Shown: in pieces, positions 1 through 13,057 of the stretch
Numbering within the stretch: position 1 is the first letter of the stretch
Layout of the letters: every line of letters starts with the position of its first letter
Made by a program: the position numbers and the translations under genes
Assembly: GCA_028023455.1 (NCBI GenBank)
Contig: JAQFVV010012400.1
Coordinates: 10,658,248 to 10,722,247 of the forward strand
Origin: Epiperipatus broadwayi
Taxonomy: Eukaryota > Onychophora > Udeonychophora > Euonychophora > Peripatidae
Direction: 5' to 3'
DNA length: 64,000 nt
The notes under the pieces: generated by a model
Told to the model about the DNA's origin: nothing
The model's input: only the letters and a program-made list of their open reading frames with translations
The model's database searches: none

Positions 1-420
1 GGGGCAAAACAGCCAAAAGAGTTCAAGAATCTGATATTTTATCTTAGTTATAAAATAAAAAATTTTCTCAAATAGTCCAAAGGCTGTTTTTAAGACCAAA
101 AATTCAAATGAAAGTATTAGAATGGCCTAAAATCATTTAGATGATCTAGCAATAATTTCTAAAGAAACATTCATGTCTAAAATAGTAATAAAACTATCAA
201 AATACTACTGATTTAATTTGCTTTGATTTCTTTTTATTCTGTATGCTTTTATATTATTTATTATGCTTTAATTTATTTTGTTTCATTGTTTTAATTTTTT
301 TAATTTTATATTTTTGTATGCATCTTTTTTTAATAAATATTTTTTAATTAATGCATTTTTTATTCTATGGCTTTGTTAAGTAGACCATCTTAATTAAGTA
401 GGCGAAACAGCAATTTATAA
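1..420. other. AT-rich sequence, nothing recognised
   Basis: Poly-T-rich, low-complexity DNA with no reading frame, structured RNA or repeat that I can identify. Confidence 0.6.
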
Positions 421-665
421 GAACTAGTCCACTGTAGAGCAAAGGTTTTTTCAACAGTCCCTCACAAAGGAAAAATGAATGAGAAGATAATATTCACTAA
501 TTGCTGGGAATCTGGTGGATTCACATGGCTAGCTAAGTTTGTTGAGAGCTAACTAATTAATAGTAAAAATTCTAAATCTCTTGGAAAGAGATTTATCTGA
601 CCTGGATTCAAACACTAGGTTATAGATATGGTAGTCATATTAAGCAACATGAGGCCATTTTAAAT
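421..665 (+). repeat. Dispersed repeat family X, copy 1
   Basis: This stretch begins with a 'ctgtagagcaaag' type motif followed by 'cagtccctcacaaagg'. It ends with a tRNA-like 'ggattcaaac' segment. The same order of blocks recurs at 60781-61110, and the start recurs at 1296. It looks like an old SINE-like or non-autonomous element. No coding capacity is visible. Confidence 0.5.
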
Positions 666-734
666 AACAATAAGATTTTCAATAATTCTAAAAGGCACAG
701 CCTTTGCAACTAGCCTTAGGCACCAACATTGATT

Positions 735-1066
735 AGCATAGCCCTCTATATACTATCAAAGATCACATGATCACCATTCCCTATGCTTACACAAGCTGTT
801 TTCACATAGGCAAGACTCTTCATACAGAAGCACCACTCAGTGCAAGCCAGAGTTATCAATGGATGCAGGGAAAGTTTGTGCATAAACCCTATCTAGTGCC
901 TACTCATCCAATATCCCGAGACTACTTTCTAGCTTGTGGCTTTCATCAGTGAGGAGCCTTGGATATTGGATGAGTAAGCATTAAGTAGGGATTTTATGCA
1001 CAAAACTTCCTGTATCCTTTGATTACTCTGGCTTGCATTGAGTGGTGCTACTGTATAGAGAGTTTT
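735..1066. repeat. Foldback copy of repeat family F
   Basis: The two arms (about 811-918 and 959-1066) are reverse complements of each other, roughly 80-85% identical by eye. They surround a loop of about 40 bases. On the minus strand the loop reads CTGATGAAAGC-loop-GCTAGAAA, a hammerhead-like arrangement. The same unit, in one or both orientations, recurs at 49.0-50.0 kb and 58.2-58.7 kb. The flank 'atcacatgatcaccatt' is also shared with those loci, so this is a dispersed family and not a chance palindrome. Short frames across it are not genes. Confidence 0.75.
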
Positions 1067-1295
1067 GTCTCTGTATATACTGTTATATTTTTCTATCCTT
1101 GACAACTCATTTCTATAAATAGTATTTTTCTCCTCAAATATAGAAATATTATAACAGGTTATGGCTTTTTTAATCACACAGCCATATTTTTGAAGTTAAA
1201 AACTTATGATTACTGAAATTGAAATTTACTTAGTTATTGAAGTTTTTTTTTGACATTCTATTTTGATAGATAGATAACCATTCATTAAGTAATTT

Positions 1296-1600
1296 ATTGT
1301 AGAGCAGAGATCTTTCCAATTACTCCTTATAGAAGAACGATGAAGTAGAAAACTCCCTAGGATTTCCAATTGTAGAGCAGTTTTTAACCCTTATTTAACT
1401 TCCTAAACAAGAAAAAATGTATACCCGTGTACTGATCAATACTTTTGATAGTTAACTAGATTGATAAGGATCAGATACTTGAATGAAAACTCCTAAATAT
1501 ATTAAAACATCTTCAACTTTACTCAATCTATATTCCAGCCACTTAGATATTAAAATAATTTAAAAAAAAAAAAAGAAAAAGAATTATTCATAATCTATTA
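1296..1600 (+). repeat. Dispersed repeat family X, copy 2
   Basis: The start 'gtagagcagagatctttcca' matches the starts of the copies at 421 and 60781. The similarity fades after about 150 bases. The far end is an A-rich run of about 14 bases that could be a degenerate tail. Confidence 0.4.
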
Positions 1601-1829
1601 ATTGTTAAAGATAGAAATCCATGCTTGCACGTATACAAATATATATATAATTAGTTTCCAACCAGTAACCACCTAAACATTCACAGTAAATATAGCAACC
1701 AATATTTCTAACTGCTGTCAAGGCAACCTTCACACCTTTTAATAGCAAGAATGGAAATATATATATAGTTTATACTCAAGACTGTTAGTGCCCTCTGTAA
1801 TAGTTTACTATTATTAATCTATTAATAAG

Positions 1830-1938
1830 ATTTTTTTTTTCATATGTCACAGCATCGGCCGGGAGGTGAACCCGCAACAACCGTCTGCAACCAACTGTTT
1901 GCTTGCAAGGCGGCTGCGCTGACCTCTCGGCTATATAA
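1830..1938 (-). mobile_element. tRNA-derived SINE, copy A
   Basis: Read on the minus strand, the element has an A-box-like TAGCCGAGAGGT and, further on, a B-box-like GGGTTCACCTCCC. It ends in CCGATGC, a short tail GTGACATATG and an A run of 10. It is one of four copies of a ~100-base tRNA-derived SINE in this window (also 13076, 20277 and 50499). Clear target-site duplications are not obvious here, so the ends are approximate. It has no coding capacity, and mobilisation would depend on a LINE. Confidence 0.85.
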
Positions 1939-1939
1939 C

Positions 1940-3985
1940 AATAAAAATTTATTTAATTTCATGTTTATAATTAAATTTTCTTAAAATAATTATTTTGTAA
2001 TTGTATAAGTTTTTTTTAATGTGTGCGGTAAACTATCAAGTCATTTTATTGTATTGTTTTCTAGACTTTATATATAAAATAAAAATAAAAAAACGCAGCG
2101 TATGCATGCCAAAGATAATCAAATCATAGCGTTCTAAATTTTCGTAAACAAGTATATTAGTAGCTAATTATTGAATTATATTTTCTTTTTTATAAAAATA
2201 ATAATTATTTTCGCTTTCTAATTTTTTTTTTTTTTTTGTTGTTGTTGTTTTGATAAGTAGAGATGGGGGAAGCCATCTATCAAAAGTGAAGCACCTGTCT
2301 AAATTGTAGACATTTGGATTCTTTATAATTCTAATACGAACATCTTTATTAGCTATAACAAACCTGTTTAAAGGCTGGTTTTTTTTTATTAGTTATCAGT
2401 TTTATCTAATTCTGTAATGAATTTCTTGTCATGTTGAATTGAAATATTGCTAACTGTATTAAGAGGCGATAGTAGAAGAGGGAAAGGTTTGAAGAACTCC
2501 TTTTTTGGCGGATTATGTCAGTCTAGTTAATTTGATTGGTACTTAATTATTAACCAACCGTACGTAATCGAGAAATGTGTTTTTAGTATTACTAAAGAGT
2601 AATTAGAATTATTTTAATAATTTTTATATATTTGAATTATGATGTTCTAAAAAAAGAATGAAACATAGAAAATTAATATTTGTAACATTGCTTATTATAG
2701 ACTAGACTGCTTTGAAATACAAAAGGATATAATTGGCATTAGACTTAAACGTTTTATAATATTTTTCTAAAGAGCCATTTTACTTATTATTGAAAGAAAA
2801 AGAGAAAAAAATTAATCTGCCGTTGATAAGGTAGCATCTAAAGTTTCGGATAAAATAAGAGTGTGTGCGTGCATATTTAGGCAAGCGTGCATCTCTGTTT
2901 ATATATTAAATTTTCTGCAGTAATAAGGGTGATAAAAATTTACAACTAAACAATAACCCTTAATAATTTTCAATGGTTAATTTACCTTTACATATAAAAC
3001 TAAATCTTTTTGCCAACTTTAATGGGTTAGTCGATGGTTATGGGAGGGGAGGGAAGATATATTTTTATTAAGTTTTTGGTTTGTTATTTCTATAGGATTA
3101 TTTATAAAATTTACATTCAGACTTTATTCTAATTACCTACACTATCGGATGAAATGGATAGCCTTTACAACGTAAACACAATATCAAATGTAAGAGTCTT
3201 TGTGTATGCCGGTGCAAAATCTCTGTTAGAAAGTGATTTATTGAAGAAAAAAAAAGTATTAAAAATAATATAAAGTATGTTAACTTATTGTTTTCCTTTT
3301 TTTTCTCAGCACAAAATATTATAAAGTTACTTTCCTAAGTATCATGGAAAACGTATCTCCATGATAATGTAAACTATAAATTATCTTGAAATTCTTTGAT
3401 TAAATTTAACAATATATGTATATCAAACTTCTTAATTACAGCTAGTAATACTTTTAACCAAAATTTAGATATTCATTACATTTGTATGCCAAAATATAAA
3501 AAAGTATTTGGTATAACAAGAACAGAAATGAATTAATGGAATATTGTATATAAATAAAATCAAGTTGTTATTTTAAGAATTAAACATTAAATTGATTTTG
3601 TCTAACTTACAGGACCATATGTAGATTTGAATAATACTTATCAGGATTTCAAAAATAATAACCCTTTTAAAATTTGACTTTAGACTTACTAATATTGTTG
3701 AAGTGTTTGTTTATTGATTAGTAATTATATATAAACCAAACATTACTAATTATCCACATCTTTTTATATGAATAAGATGTGTGTATTTAGATAGAAAAAT
3801 CCTATAAAGAAACATTGATGCATCCATGCTCAAAACAATGAATTTGATATATTATAGTGAAGAGTCAGAATACAATTAAAGTTCATATTACATAAAAATC
3901 TATTGGACAAATCACTTCAATGATAAAATGATCTTTGCATTAAAAAGTTTTATTTCAATCGATTCATAAAAAAAATGATGTTCCA
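1940..3985. other. AT-rich sequence, nothing recognised
   Basis: No reading frame of interest and no repeat shared with the rest of the window was found. A T-rich run near 2221-2250 includes a (GTT)n stretch. The region may be unique host DNA. Confidence 0.5.
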
Positions 3986-3989
3986 TTAA

Positions 3990-4870
3990 TGATTGAACAC
4001 TAAAATTGTTCATTTGGACTTTCATAACTATTATGATGCTGAGATATGTAAGTCTATTGTTGGATTAACTGCCAAGAAGATACAGCAATTTGCTGAATGC
4101 AATCACTTTAGATCTTCTTTTGGTGCACTGAAAGAAATATATGGATGTGAGATACAGTATCACAATCCTCTTAAATCTAGTAAAGAGTCCCCTTTAGTAT
4201 ATGATGACAATGATATTTTGAACAAATGAAAGGAATATTTTCATCATCTTTTAAATAATGATATAAGAATTGAGATGATGACTTTTAATAATTCATTTTA
4301 TGTAGTCATTTATATTTCACAAACATATCCAGCTTAATGAAATCAAAACAGCTCTTTGTAATCTTAAAAATGGTCAGACTGCAATTTAGGATGAAATGCT
4401 TATATAAGTTTTAAAATTTAATGATGATATATTAGCTCCCAAAATGATGAATTTTTTAAGAAATATATAGCACGAACCAAAATAAATGAAATAGATAAGA
4501 TTGTAGTGATTATCATGAAATATGATAGCAAAGTAGTCATAAATGAATAGTTAACGGAGACTTATGGTTTCAGAGAATCAGAAAGCACTATAGACATGGA
4601 ATTTTGCCAGACAAATGCAATAAAAGTATCAAGAACAATGGAATGATTTATTCATTGCTTTTATTTTTATGGTTAAAGCATGTGACTGAATTAATCAAAC
4701 AGGTTTAGGGCATTTTTTGAAATTAACTGGTTGTCAACCAGCTTCTACATGATGGAACAAAAGTAAATGTTATTACTATAGATGAAAAATCTGAGGCATT
4801 TGAAATAAAATCTGGCATTAAATAAGGATGGATATTTGTTACTATATTGTTTTACATTTTTAGGTTAGTA
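3990..4870 (+). pseudogene. Decayed LINE reverse transcriptase fragment
   Basis: A 78-codon frame at 3993-4229 continues through many stops and frameshifts as a recognisable non-LTR retrotransposon polyprotein. It holds the linker before the reverse transcriptase (FGALKEIYG, then YDDNDILN, then KEYFHHLLNND). This is followed by EIKTALCNLKNGQ, corresponding to the 'AI..LKNGKA.G.D' block of RT. A degraded 'G.KQGC...LF' block is near 4815-4850. The order of blocks matches the N-terminal half of the RT domain of RTE- or CR1-like LINEs. I place it as LINE but cannot assign a clade. The endonuclease, the YADD motif and the 3' end are missing, and a foldback follows immediately. It is not functional. 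Confidence 0.75.
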
Positions 4871-4910
4871 CCTTTGAAACTATTTCCATGATTTATCTAT
4901 CAATAAATGT

Positions 4911-5270
4911 TGAATGTATAAAAAAATTTAAACTTTTCAAATACAAACAACTTATTAGTAATAACACACAAATAGACAACACAGATTGGTAATGACACAA
5001 TGTTTTGATCAGTGACAGTATTAGCATAGGAGTCAAATTCATATCTTTAGATTCTTGAATATCAAATTTGAGGCAAAAATTTTAATCAATTGAGCTATTT
5101 TGTCATTGGTCAGGCCAGAAACACCTGAAGAAGAATGAAGGATAATATTACTCAAAGTATTGTGTCATTACTAACCTGTGTTGTCTATTTGTGTATTATT
5201 ATTAAGAAGTTGTTTGTATTTCAAAAGTTTAAATAAAGTTTAAAATTGTCTATACATTTGATATAATATG
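4911..5270. repeat. Foldback repeat, arms about 100 bp
   Basis: The left arm (about 4911-5010) and right arm (about 5143-5270) are imperfect reverse complements around a ~130-base spacer. The spacer includes 'gaaacacctgaagaagaatg'. The arm-end sequence 'gttagtaataacac' type recurs near 13430-13510 and 40830-40900, so the arms belong to a dispersed family. Confidence 0.7.
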
Positions 5271-8200
5271 GTCACATCTAATATATCATCATCATCATAA
5301 ATCTTTAGGCAAATATCTGTGAAACTGTTTCTAGCTGGTTTAACAAAACCGGGATCACAATACATGGGATTTCTCATTTAAATTGATTAAAAATAAGAAC
5401 TTTATCTTCTTGGATTCTCAATTTACAGTAGCTGATATTTGTCTGGTAATTTTGTGAATTCAAAAGATGATACCAACTCAAGTTCTTTGTCAGCATGATA
5501 GAAGAAAAAAATCCTCAGCAATTCTTATCTTGGATAGTTATAAACTTGAAAATGTAAGACATTTTAGTATATCTTAATAATTTTATAAATATAAAGGTTA
5601 ATTTAGGTATTGAGTTGCTGCATAGAAGTCCATGTTCTTCTGTTGCTTTTAACAACATAAATATAGGGTACTTGTGAATTTTCAGATAAACCAAGATGGC
5701 AGCCAATATTTTTCATAAATCTATAATATTTAATAATTACATTTTATTTTTTATTACTGTTTTTTTTTTTAAAATCATTATAGAAAAATTAATTACAATA
5801 TTTACCATTTTTTTAATTAACTTATTAACAGAAAAATGAAAAAATATAAATACAATATTTACACTTTATTCAAGTGTTGTCAGCATGCCGTTATGTCATG
5901 ACCATTAGCAGAGGTCAGAGTTCTATCATCTTGGGAAATAGTCTATTGCATCACATTCTGTGACAAGAAGGTCCCAAATTTTTATCATAATGACAATTTA
6001 CCAAAAGACCACTGACAAAAAGAGATGCACTGAATTGAACTAAAATATGACAATGGCAAGAGCTTCTCATCACATCCCATGTTATAAAATAAGTATAAAA
6101 AAAATTGAAATAAAGCTTCTTAATGAAATTTATAAGAATTTATTCCTTTTTTTAATTTAATAATTGATTTGATAATTTTGTTTTGATTTAACAACTAACA
6201 CATCTTCAATAGATTATAGGTCCTCGAAACTATACATTTATTAAAAATACAGAGTACTATCATGGTTTACTTGAAAACTCATATGTGCCAATATCACAGG
6301 GAAATAACTGTTGTAATTAAGTTAGCTATATAGGGAACTGTTACTTTACTTAATTTCTTGTGGAAAGTGAAATTATGAACAGTCTATTCAATACAACATA
6401 AATGCATTAGCAAAGTTTCATTTAAGGATGCTTCTTAAATTTTTAAAAATACAATGACAAGATCATAAGACCAATCAATAGGTCTTTCAATTTGCTAGAA
6501 AAGTGATACTATATAAAAGCCACAACTTTATTGAACTGAATAGTAAAAAAACAGCAACATGCAAGACATTCTAAAATGGTATTACTTGAGCATAGTTTTC
6601 ATGGAAGAGGCAGACATAGTTTATATTATAAGAATTACTAAAGAAGCACAATATTTTATTATTATCATTAGGAAGACATGGCAAAGAATAAAATATATTG
6701 GAGAACTATTAAATATAGTGTTCAAATCATTCAAAAATAAAGTTTTCTGCAGAAAAAAATTAAAATACAGCATCACAAAATATCAAATAAGTAGAAAAAT
6801 TAGTCTTATCTGTAGATGTATGTATGGTTTACAGGTTAATTTATATAGTCATTGTAAACAAGTCTTGTGTAAAATTGTTAATTTTTCTTTTATCTTTTTT
6901 TTTTTTGGGGGGGGGGTTCTTATCTTGAAATTGTAAATAGTTGATGATGATGATAATGACAATAAATAATTTGACTTTGTTGATTTCAAAAAAGGTTTTT
7001 CTTAATATCATTGTTTTTCATCACTATTTTAAACCATTATTAATCCACTGAAATATGAAAGTCTCTCTAAATTCATTCTAGTGTGTATAATTCATACTTG
7101 TGCTTTTCCATAGCACTCCAGCATACTTTCTCACCTTTCTCACTTGTAGACTGTCATTTATTCTAGAAACATACCACATTTCTAATTTACTCATTTCCTG
7201 TTTATTTTTTCTCATATGCATATTAACTTTGATCTCTACTATGGAGTCAAATCTCCCTTAATTTTGCTAGTTATTACTAATATTGCTTTTATATTAAATG
7301 TTCAAGCCTCATAAGTAATTATAAATAGGATACATTTCTTAAAATCCTTATTTCAGTTACATATATATATATATTCTTTAAAAGTACTCAATTCAATTTT
7401 AGTATCATTCATTATGTTTATATCCCCAAAACAATTTTACTAAATCAAACTAGATTCAGATTTTCATATATAGTGAATTCTTGTAGTCTTATTGTTTTTA
7501 AAGTGTGTATATGTAAACAAACAATTGTAAGTTTAAGTTATATTTAATCTGGTCATTTAATATTAAACACATACTAGTCAACACAGAAACAATTATAATC
7601 TCATTTCAAATCTTAGGTGATTTAGCAATTTTTGTAAATGCTAAATTAAATAAATAATATTAGTCAATTAGTCAATGACTAACTGTAATAAATGAACACA
7701 AATTAAAATTTAGTATCATTGTTAAATAATAGCTTATGATATGAAGATTTAATTTGCATTGAAAAGTACTAAAATATATTCCTTATTTATAAAAATATTT
7801 GAGTGGATTATTGCTCGGGATTTGATAAAAAGTTGAAGTACCGAAAAAAACAGAGCTAGCCCTTGATTCATAAACCTTGAGCTTCGGGGTCTGTCACTCT
7901 ACTGCTTACTAAACCTCATAATTCAAATCCTCATTTGTTACAAGTTTTGCCTATACTTTTATTAATACCCCCCCCCCACCTATATATATACATTCAAACA
8001 ATATGTTGATTTGGATACTTATTTCACTCTTTGCAAAAATTGAAAGAATCTTTACATTATAGTAGTTCTCACTTAATTGTAATGGAAGATAGTTGACTAT
8101 TCAAGAAATGGGAGTTGTTTTATTTTACATTTGGGTGATTAAAAAGTGAAATATATTATGCATATGCACACAGATATATATGGTAAATACCTCTCTTTTA

Positions 8201-10900
8201 ATATTTAATCTTTAGTTGTGAGTTATTGTTTACAATGATGTATATATATTTTTTATTTAATTAGATTTCAAACTTTATATATTCAAATTATTTTTATTTT
8301 AATATTTCTTATATGTCACAATTGCTTATTAGAGATTATTCATCATTTTTAAAAACAAGATGACCATTCATGTTTTATTATTTTTTAAATTACTGCCACC
8401 CACTCATTTATTACAACACTTTTATTTTGTTATATTAATTCATATGTATATATTTAAATATTTAACATGTTAACTTTATTATGCTAATTGCCTGTGAACA
8501 ATTCTCACTTGTCAGTATGTGTTATTAATGATTATATTTCTTTGTATGTTTACCTTTAACTATTTCATCTGACTGTTTCTCATTCTAATTACTATTTATT
8601 TAACTCTTAATATTTTACATATTTCCCTCCAGGTAGCTGCTAGTTGTTAGGCTTTTGGTATCATATTTTATCTTTCCAGGTGTTAAATATGTCTATTTAT
8701 GTGCAATCATTACGTTTTACTAATTTATATACATTAATAAATGTTTGTAAAAGTGTCATATGTTATACTGCTACTTTTAAAGCTGATCTGATTGGCTCAT
8801 AAATATAAAACACTTTTATTGGTAAGATGATGTATGAATGAAAAAAGTTTTTGCTAGTCATGTGTTCATATTCTCTTTTCTTATTGGCTTTTATTTAAAT
8901 TGCTTGGGTGTTTGTTAACTGCAGCTTTCCCATAGGAAAAAGCTGGATAAATATTTACTAGAAAAATATACGTTAAGAAAATAATTTGATAAACTTTTAT
9001 TTTGATATTATCAATATTTAATTGCTGATGGATAGTTTAATTATATTGACAGATGTGTTTTGTTTGACTGATTGCTTGTCAAAAATTGTAAGCTGGAAAC
9101 TGATAGCTAGGCCTCCTTACCCACCTAATCAGGAGTAGATGAAAAGCTTTTTTCCCTTACCATTTTAGAAAGTGATAGATTTAAACTTTAAAAGAATAAA
9201 AACTAAGCTTCAGCATCAATAAATGCCACACCTGGGTTACCTGTAGAAAAACCATAATTAACAGGTATTAAGGGATTGTTCTTTTGCTTTCATTCATCAA
9301 AGCTAATAGCTACACTTCCCTTTCCTATCCTATTTTTTTTTTTTAATGTTTATATTATTACTTTGTTTTAAAAATATTCATTATCAATGTTGATCTTATA
9401 TCAATAAAATTACATAATTATTTCTAATAAGTAATTGGATCATATATTTATTTATTTATTTATAAATATCCAATCATAATGCATGAAAATAAATTTAACC
9501 AATCTTCATTCACTATTACTAGAATGAAGTTCTGATTGCTTGTTTACTTCCATTTCTTGATATTCTGAGCATGCTCAGTCCAAATAACTAATTCTTATTG
9601 GATAAAAAAAAAATATTAATACAAAATATTACCAATAGAATTAAAGAGAATTTCCAAACATAATTGACCTGTCAATTCTTTGACATGATTGATTTATTAT
9701 GCTTTAACTTGTTAATGAGATAATTTTTTATTATCTAGATTTCAAGTGGTGTTAATTTAAATAATTTTTTTTTTACATTTGTAAATTTTTTGCAGTTGCA
9801 AATATTTGCAATTGTTATTGATTTTTTTATTTATTTAAAAAAAATTAATTTTGAAATAAATCAGAAAAATTGAAAATTATTTTATTTATGAAATCATATT
9901 TGTACTTATTCAAATATTTAATTCATGAAACTTACTAATGAAAACGTTGTGTAATTACTAACCTGTATATCTAGCACATGTTTTATAAATTAACATTTTT
10001 TTAATAAAAGCGTTTTTATTTTTGCGATGAGTTTCACAACTTTGTCACTAGGGCTGTTCACTAGCATTAAACATAAGATCATCTGCCTTAAGAGTCACTT
10101 TATTTTTAATTCTGAACCAATCAAAATATTTCAACAGAATAAATAGTAATGCTGTATTAAAGAAATGCTTTTTATCACACAAACATTCTTCATTTTAGCA
10201 TTAAAAGGTAATATTTTTAACAATAAAAATAAAGTTAAAATAATTTATTTTATTTTATTTACAATTATTTTCAGATTTGAACCTGCTTTACAGATTGCTT
10301 CAATAGCATAGGGCTCCAAACTGCTATCCATATTTTCCTAAAAAAACAAACAAAAAAAAAACTGGACAGCAAGTCAAATGTAATGTGTTTTCACAAATTG
10401 AAATGGAATGCAGACAGATAAATTATATATATATACAATTACTCATATATAAATTTGCATGTAATCAGTGTTAATATTTATTTTAGTTCTTGGAAAAAAA
10501 AGAGAAAATATATTTATTTTAATATTTTTGTTTTGTTTTGGTAAATGTTTCTTTTTGAATAGGCCCACATGTCACAGTGTATATACAAAATTCCTCCTAC
10601 GTTCTCACTATTTCCATATTAGTGTTATCCTACAATTTAAAAACAAAAACAAATAAAATATATGTTTAAAAAAAATAGAAAATAATAAAGAAATGTTGCT
10701 TATTTATATTTTAATTTTTTTCTTCACAATGAATACACACTATGCTCACATACTTATATATCTGTACATGTTTTCAACATGTCTACATATATATATACTC
10801 CAATCTATAGATATATTACTAATGTTAATTTTAACTTATACTCTCTACAGAGATTTTTTACAATCTTTCAAATGGCAAATTTTATTTTAAAAAATCAGTC
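5271..10900. other. AT-rich sequence with homopolymer tracts, no gene seen
   Basis: The stretch contains a T-run followed by a G-run (6890-6916), a C-run near 7968-7980 beside (TA)n, and 'gagcatgctca' palindrome near 9568. Frames such as 6559-6936 and 10468-10890 are low-complexity Phe/Ile/Leu-rich translations and carry no family signature. No repeat shared with other parts of the window was recognised. Confidence 0.5.
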
Positions 10901-10912
10901 ATTTCTGTTAGA

Positions 10913-11372
10913 TATCATCATCTTTATCAACCATTATCAATCCACTGCAGGATGAAGCTCTCTCCAAGTTCAATCCATCTTTTCCTATCTTTAGCTTCTC
11001 TTCTCCACATCACCCCTGCACACTTTCTTATTTCATCCATCCATCTCGCATGTGATCTCTTTCTGGGTCTTTTACAATCTCTTGGAATCCAGTTTAAAAT
11101 TTCAATTGTCCATCTATTATCATCTCTTCTAGCAATATGTCCAACCCAACTCCACTTAAGTCTTTTAATTTTTTTAATGAGATCAGTAACACCTGTTTGT
11201 TCTCTTACCCATACATTGTGTTTTCGATCTCTTCTTGTTACTCCCAACATGCATCTCTCCATACTTCTTTGAGTAGTCTGAAGTCTCTGTATTGCTCTTC
11301 TATTAAGTGTCCAAGTCTCAGATCCATAAGTAAGAACTGGCAAAACACATTTATTAAAAACCATATACACAC
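10913..11372 (-). mobile_element. RTE-type LINE 3' end, copy 1
   Basis: The minus strand encodes the C-terminal part of an RTE-clade reverse transcriptase, uninterrupted from about 11364 to the stop at 10927. Key segments are VLPVLTYGSETWTLNRR, QRSMERCMLGVTRRDR, LKWSWVGHIARRDDNRW and RPRKRSHARWMDEIRK, ending FILQWIDNG. This block follows the RT catalytic domain in RTE/BovB-like elements; the RT core itself is absent through 5' truncation. The stop is followed on the minus strand by short TGA-type repeats, a typical RTE 3' terminus. Near-identical flanks (10903-10912 and 11373-11382, one mismatch) look like a target-site duplication. This is the best preserved of five copies. Confidence 0.92.
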
Positions 11373-11382
11373 ATTTGTTAGA

Positions 11383-11590
11383 AATGCACATTATAATAGT
11401 GTGATGTTTTTTCCACAAATTCTGACATCTGCAACTAGACTTGCAACTAAATATTATGGATTTGGGAGGAAGATGATATATATGTGGATGCCAATGTTGT
11501 AAAAATTTTAAAAAGTTAATATACTTTTGTATATAAGATGATTGATTAAAAATTTGATTAAAATGTCTAGAAGGAGATTTCTGATAAAAG
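11383..11590. other. Spacer between two RTE copies
   Basis: AT-rich DNA with no recognised feature. A long minus-strand frame runs through it only because the RTE copies on both sides are open in different frames. Confidence 0.5.
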
Positions 11591-11592
11591 AT

Positions 11593-12310
11593 AATCAAGT
11601 CATCATCATCACCAACCATTATTAATCCACAGCAGGATAAATGTCTCTCTAAGTTCAATCCATCTTCTCCAATCTTTAGCTTCTCTTCTTCACATCACCC
11701 CTGCACACTTTTTATTTCATTTATCCATCTCACGTGTGGACTCTTTCCGTGTCTTTTTACAATCTGTTGGAATCCAGTTTAAAATTTCAATTGTCCATCT
11801 ATTACCATCTCTTTTAGCAATATGTCCAGCCCAACTTCACTTCAGTCTTTTAATTTTTTCAATGAGGTCAGTAACTCCTGTTTGTTCTCTTACTCATATA
11901 TTGTGTTTTCTATCTCTTCTTGTTACTCCCAACATGCATCTCTCCATACTTCTTTGAGTGGTCTGAAGTCTCTGTATTGCTCTTCTATTAAGTGTTCAAG
12001 TCTCAGATCCATAAGTAAGAACTGGTAAAACACATTTATTAAAAACCTTCTTTTTCAAATACATGGGCAAATTTCATTTTAATATCAAATTATTTCTATC
12101 AAAAGCATTCCAACCAAGTTTAATTCTATAATTAATTTAATACATTATGTTTCCATCTGTATTAATAATCTGACCAAGGTATTTGTAACTGTTAATTTCT
12201 TCTAACTCATAACAACCAATCTTTATTTTCATAGTTTGAGAAAATCCATTAAACATTACTTTAGACTATTTAACATTTATCTTTAGTCTTACTTTCAAGT
12301 AATATATCAT
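11593..12310 (-). mobile_element. RTE-type LINE 3' end, copy 2 (longer)
   Basis: This is the same element and orientation as copy 1 but extends further 5'. On the minus strand it begins near VMFNGFSQTMKIK, passes ELEEINSYKYLGQIINTDGN (the YLGQ block after the RT palm), then NKCVLPVLTYGSET and the shared C-terminal region. Several single-base changes give stops: W to stop after YGSET, W to stop in the LKWSWAGH block, and a frameshift near the RPRKR region. The 3' end again carries TGA repeats (near 11600). It is a 5'-truncated dead copy, more decayed than copy 1. Confidence 0.9.
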
Positions 12311-13057
12311 TAATAATCATTTATTGCTTTACATAATTCTTAACAATTATTATCACATCTCTCATTCAAGAATGATTATAAAAAATATTATTTTTTAAAA
12401 TAAGATATATTCCTCAGGGCAGATATATAAAATAGTATTTAAATAGCCTTTTAAAAAGCAAAAGTTTCTTTAGCAAACTAAGAAAGATAATTCAAAATGT
12501 CAGGTAGTGAAAAATTACAGTTTTTCTTTCATGTTGTATTTTTAGCTAAGTGTATTTAGACAGTCATTTCCTGACCAATAAATAATAGTAATATTTGAGG
12601 ACTTCCTAAACAATCTGAAACGTGCATAGAAGTTACTTAGAAAAAATTTCCAAATATCATCCAATTCAAATCCTTGGTCAAAAATATGAGAAGGATGTAG
12701 TGGCCACTATATGGTAAACTATGTAAAAGGACTCAATTATATTACTTTTAATTATGTGATTGAATTCATTCTTATTATTTTATATTTTAATTTTTCCAAT
12801 TGTTTTAAAATCTGAAAACACAATACATATTATTATTATTATTTAAATTTTGGTATTTTTAATCATCAATATAGAAATAGAAATAAGCTTGAATTTGTCA
12901 TGAAATAAAACAAAACAAAGTTAATTTTTTTTATAGAGAAAATACATATTAAATTTAAAAAATATATAATGCACTTAATATGATTATTATTAACAGTACT
13001 AGCACACTCTTCTATATATTTTACATGAAAATTCCTTATTTTATTATTCCAATTTCC
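12311..13057. other. AT-rich sequence, nothing recognised
   Basis: No supported gene or shared repeat. A short (ATT)n run lies near 12828-12845. Confidence 0.5.

Noticed and set aside
6559-6936. 125-codon plus-strand open frame
   Set aside because: Translation is low-complexity and runs into a T/G homopolymer; no motif, no repeat-family support. Expected by chance in AT-rich DNA of this length.
10952-11502. Two overlapping plus-strand frames of 106 and 121 codons
   Set aside because: They are antisense shadows of the RTE C-terminal coding region on the minus strand; similar shadows occur at 11736, 33030 and 52255.
10927-11658. A single 243-codon minus-strand protein
   Set aside because: Only the last ~146 codons are the RTE C-terminus. 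The N-terminal part is an out-of-frame translation of the neighbouring RTE copy's tail and spacer, so the fusion is accidental.
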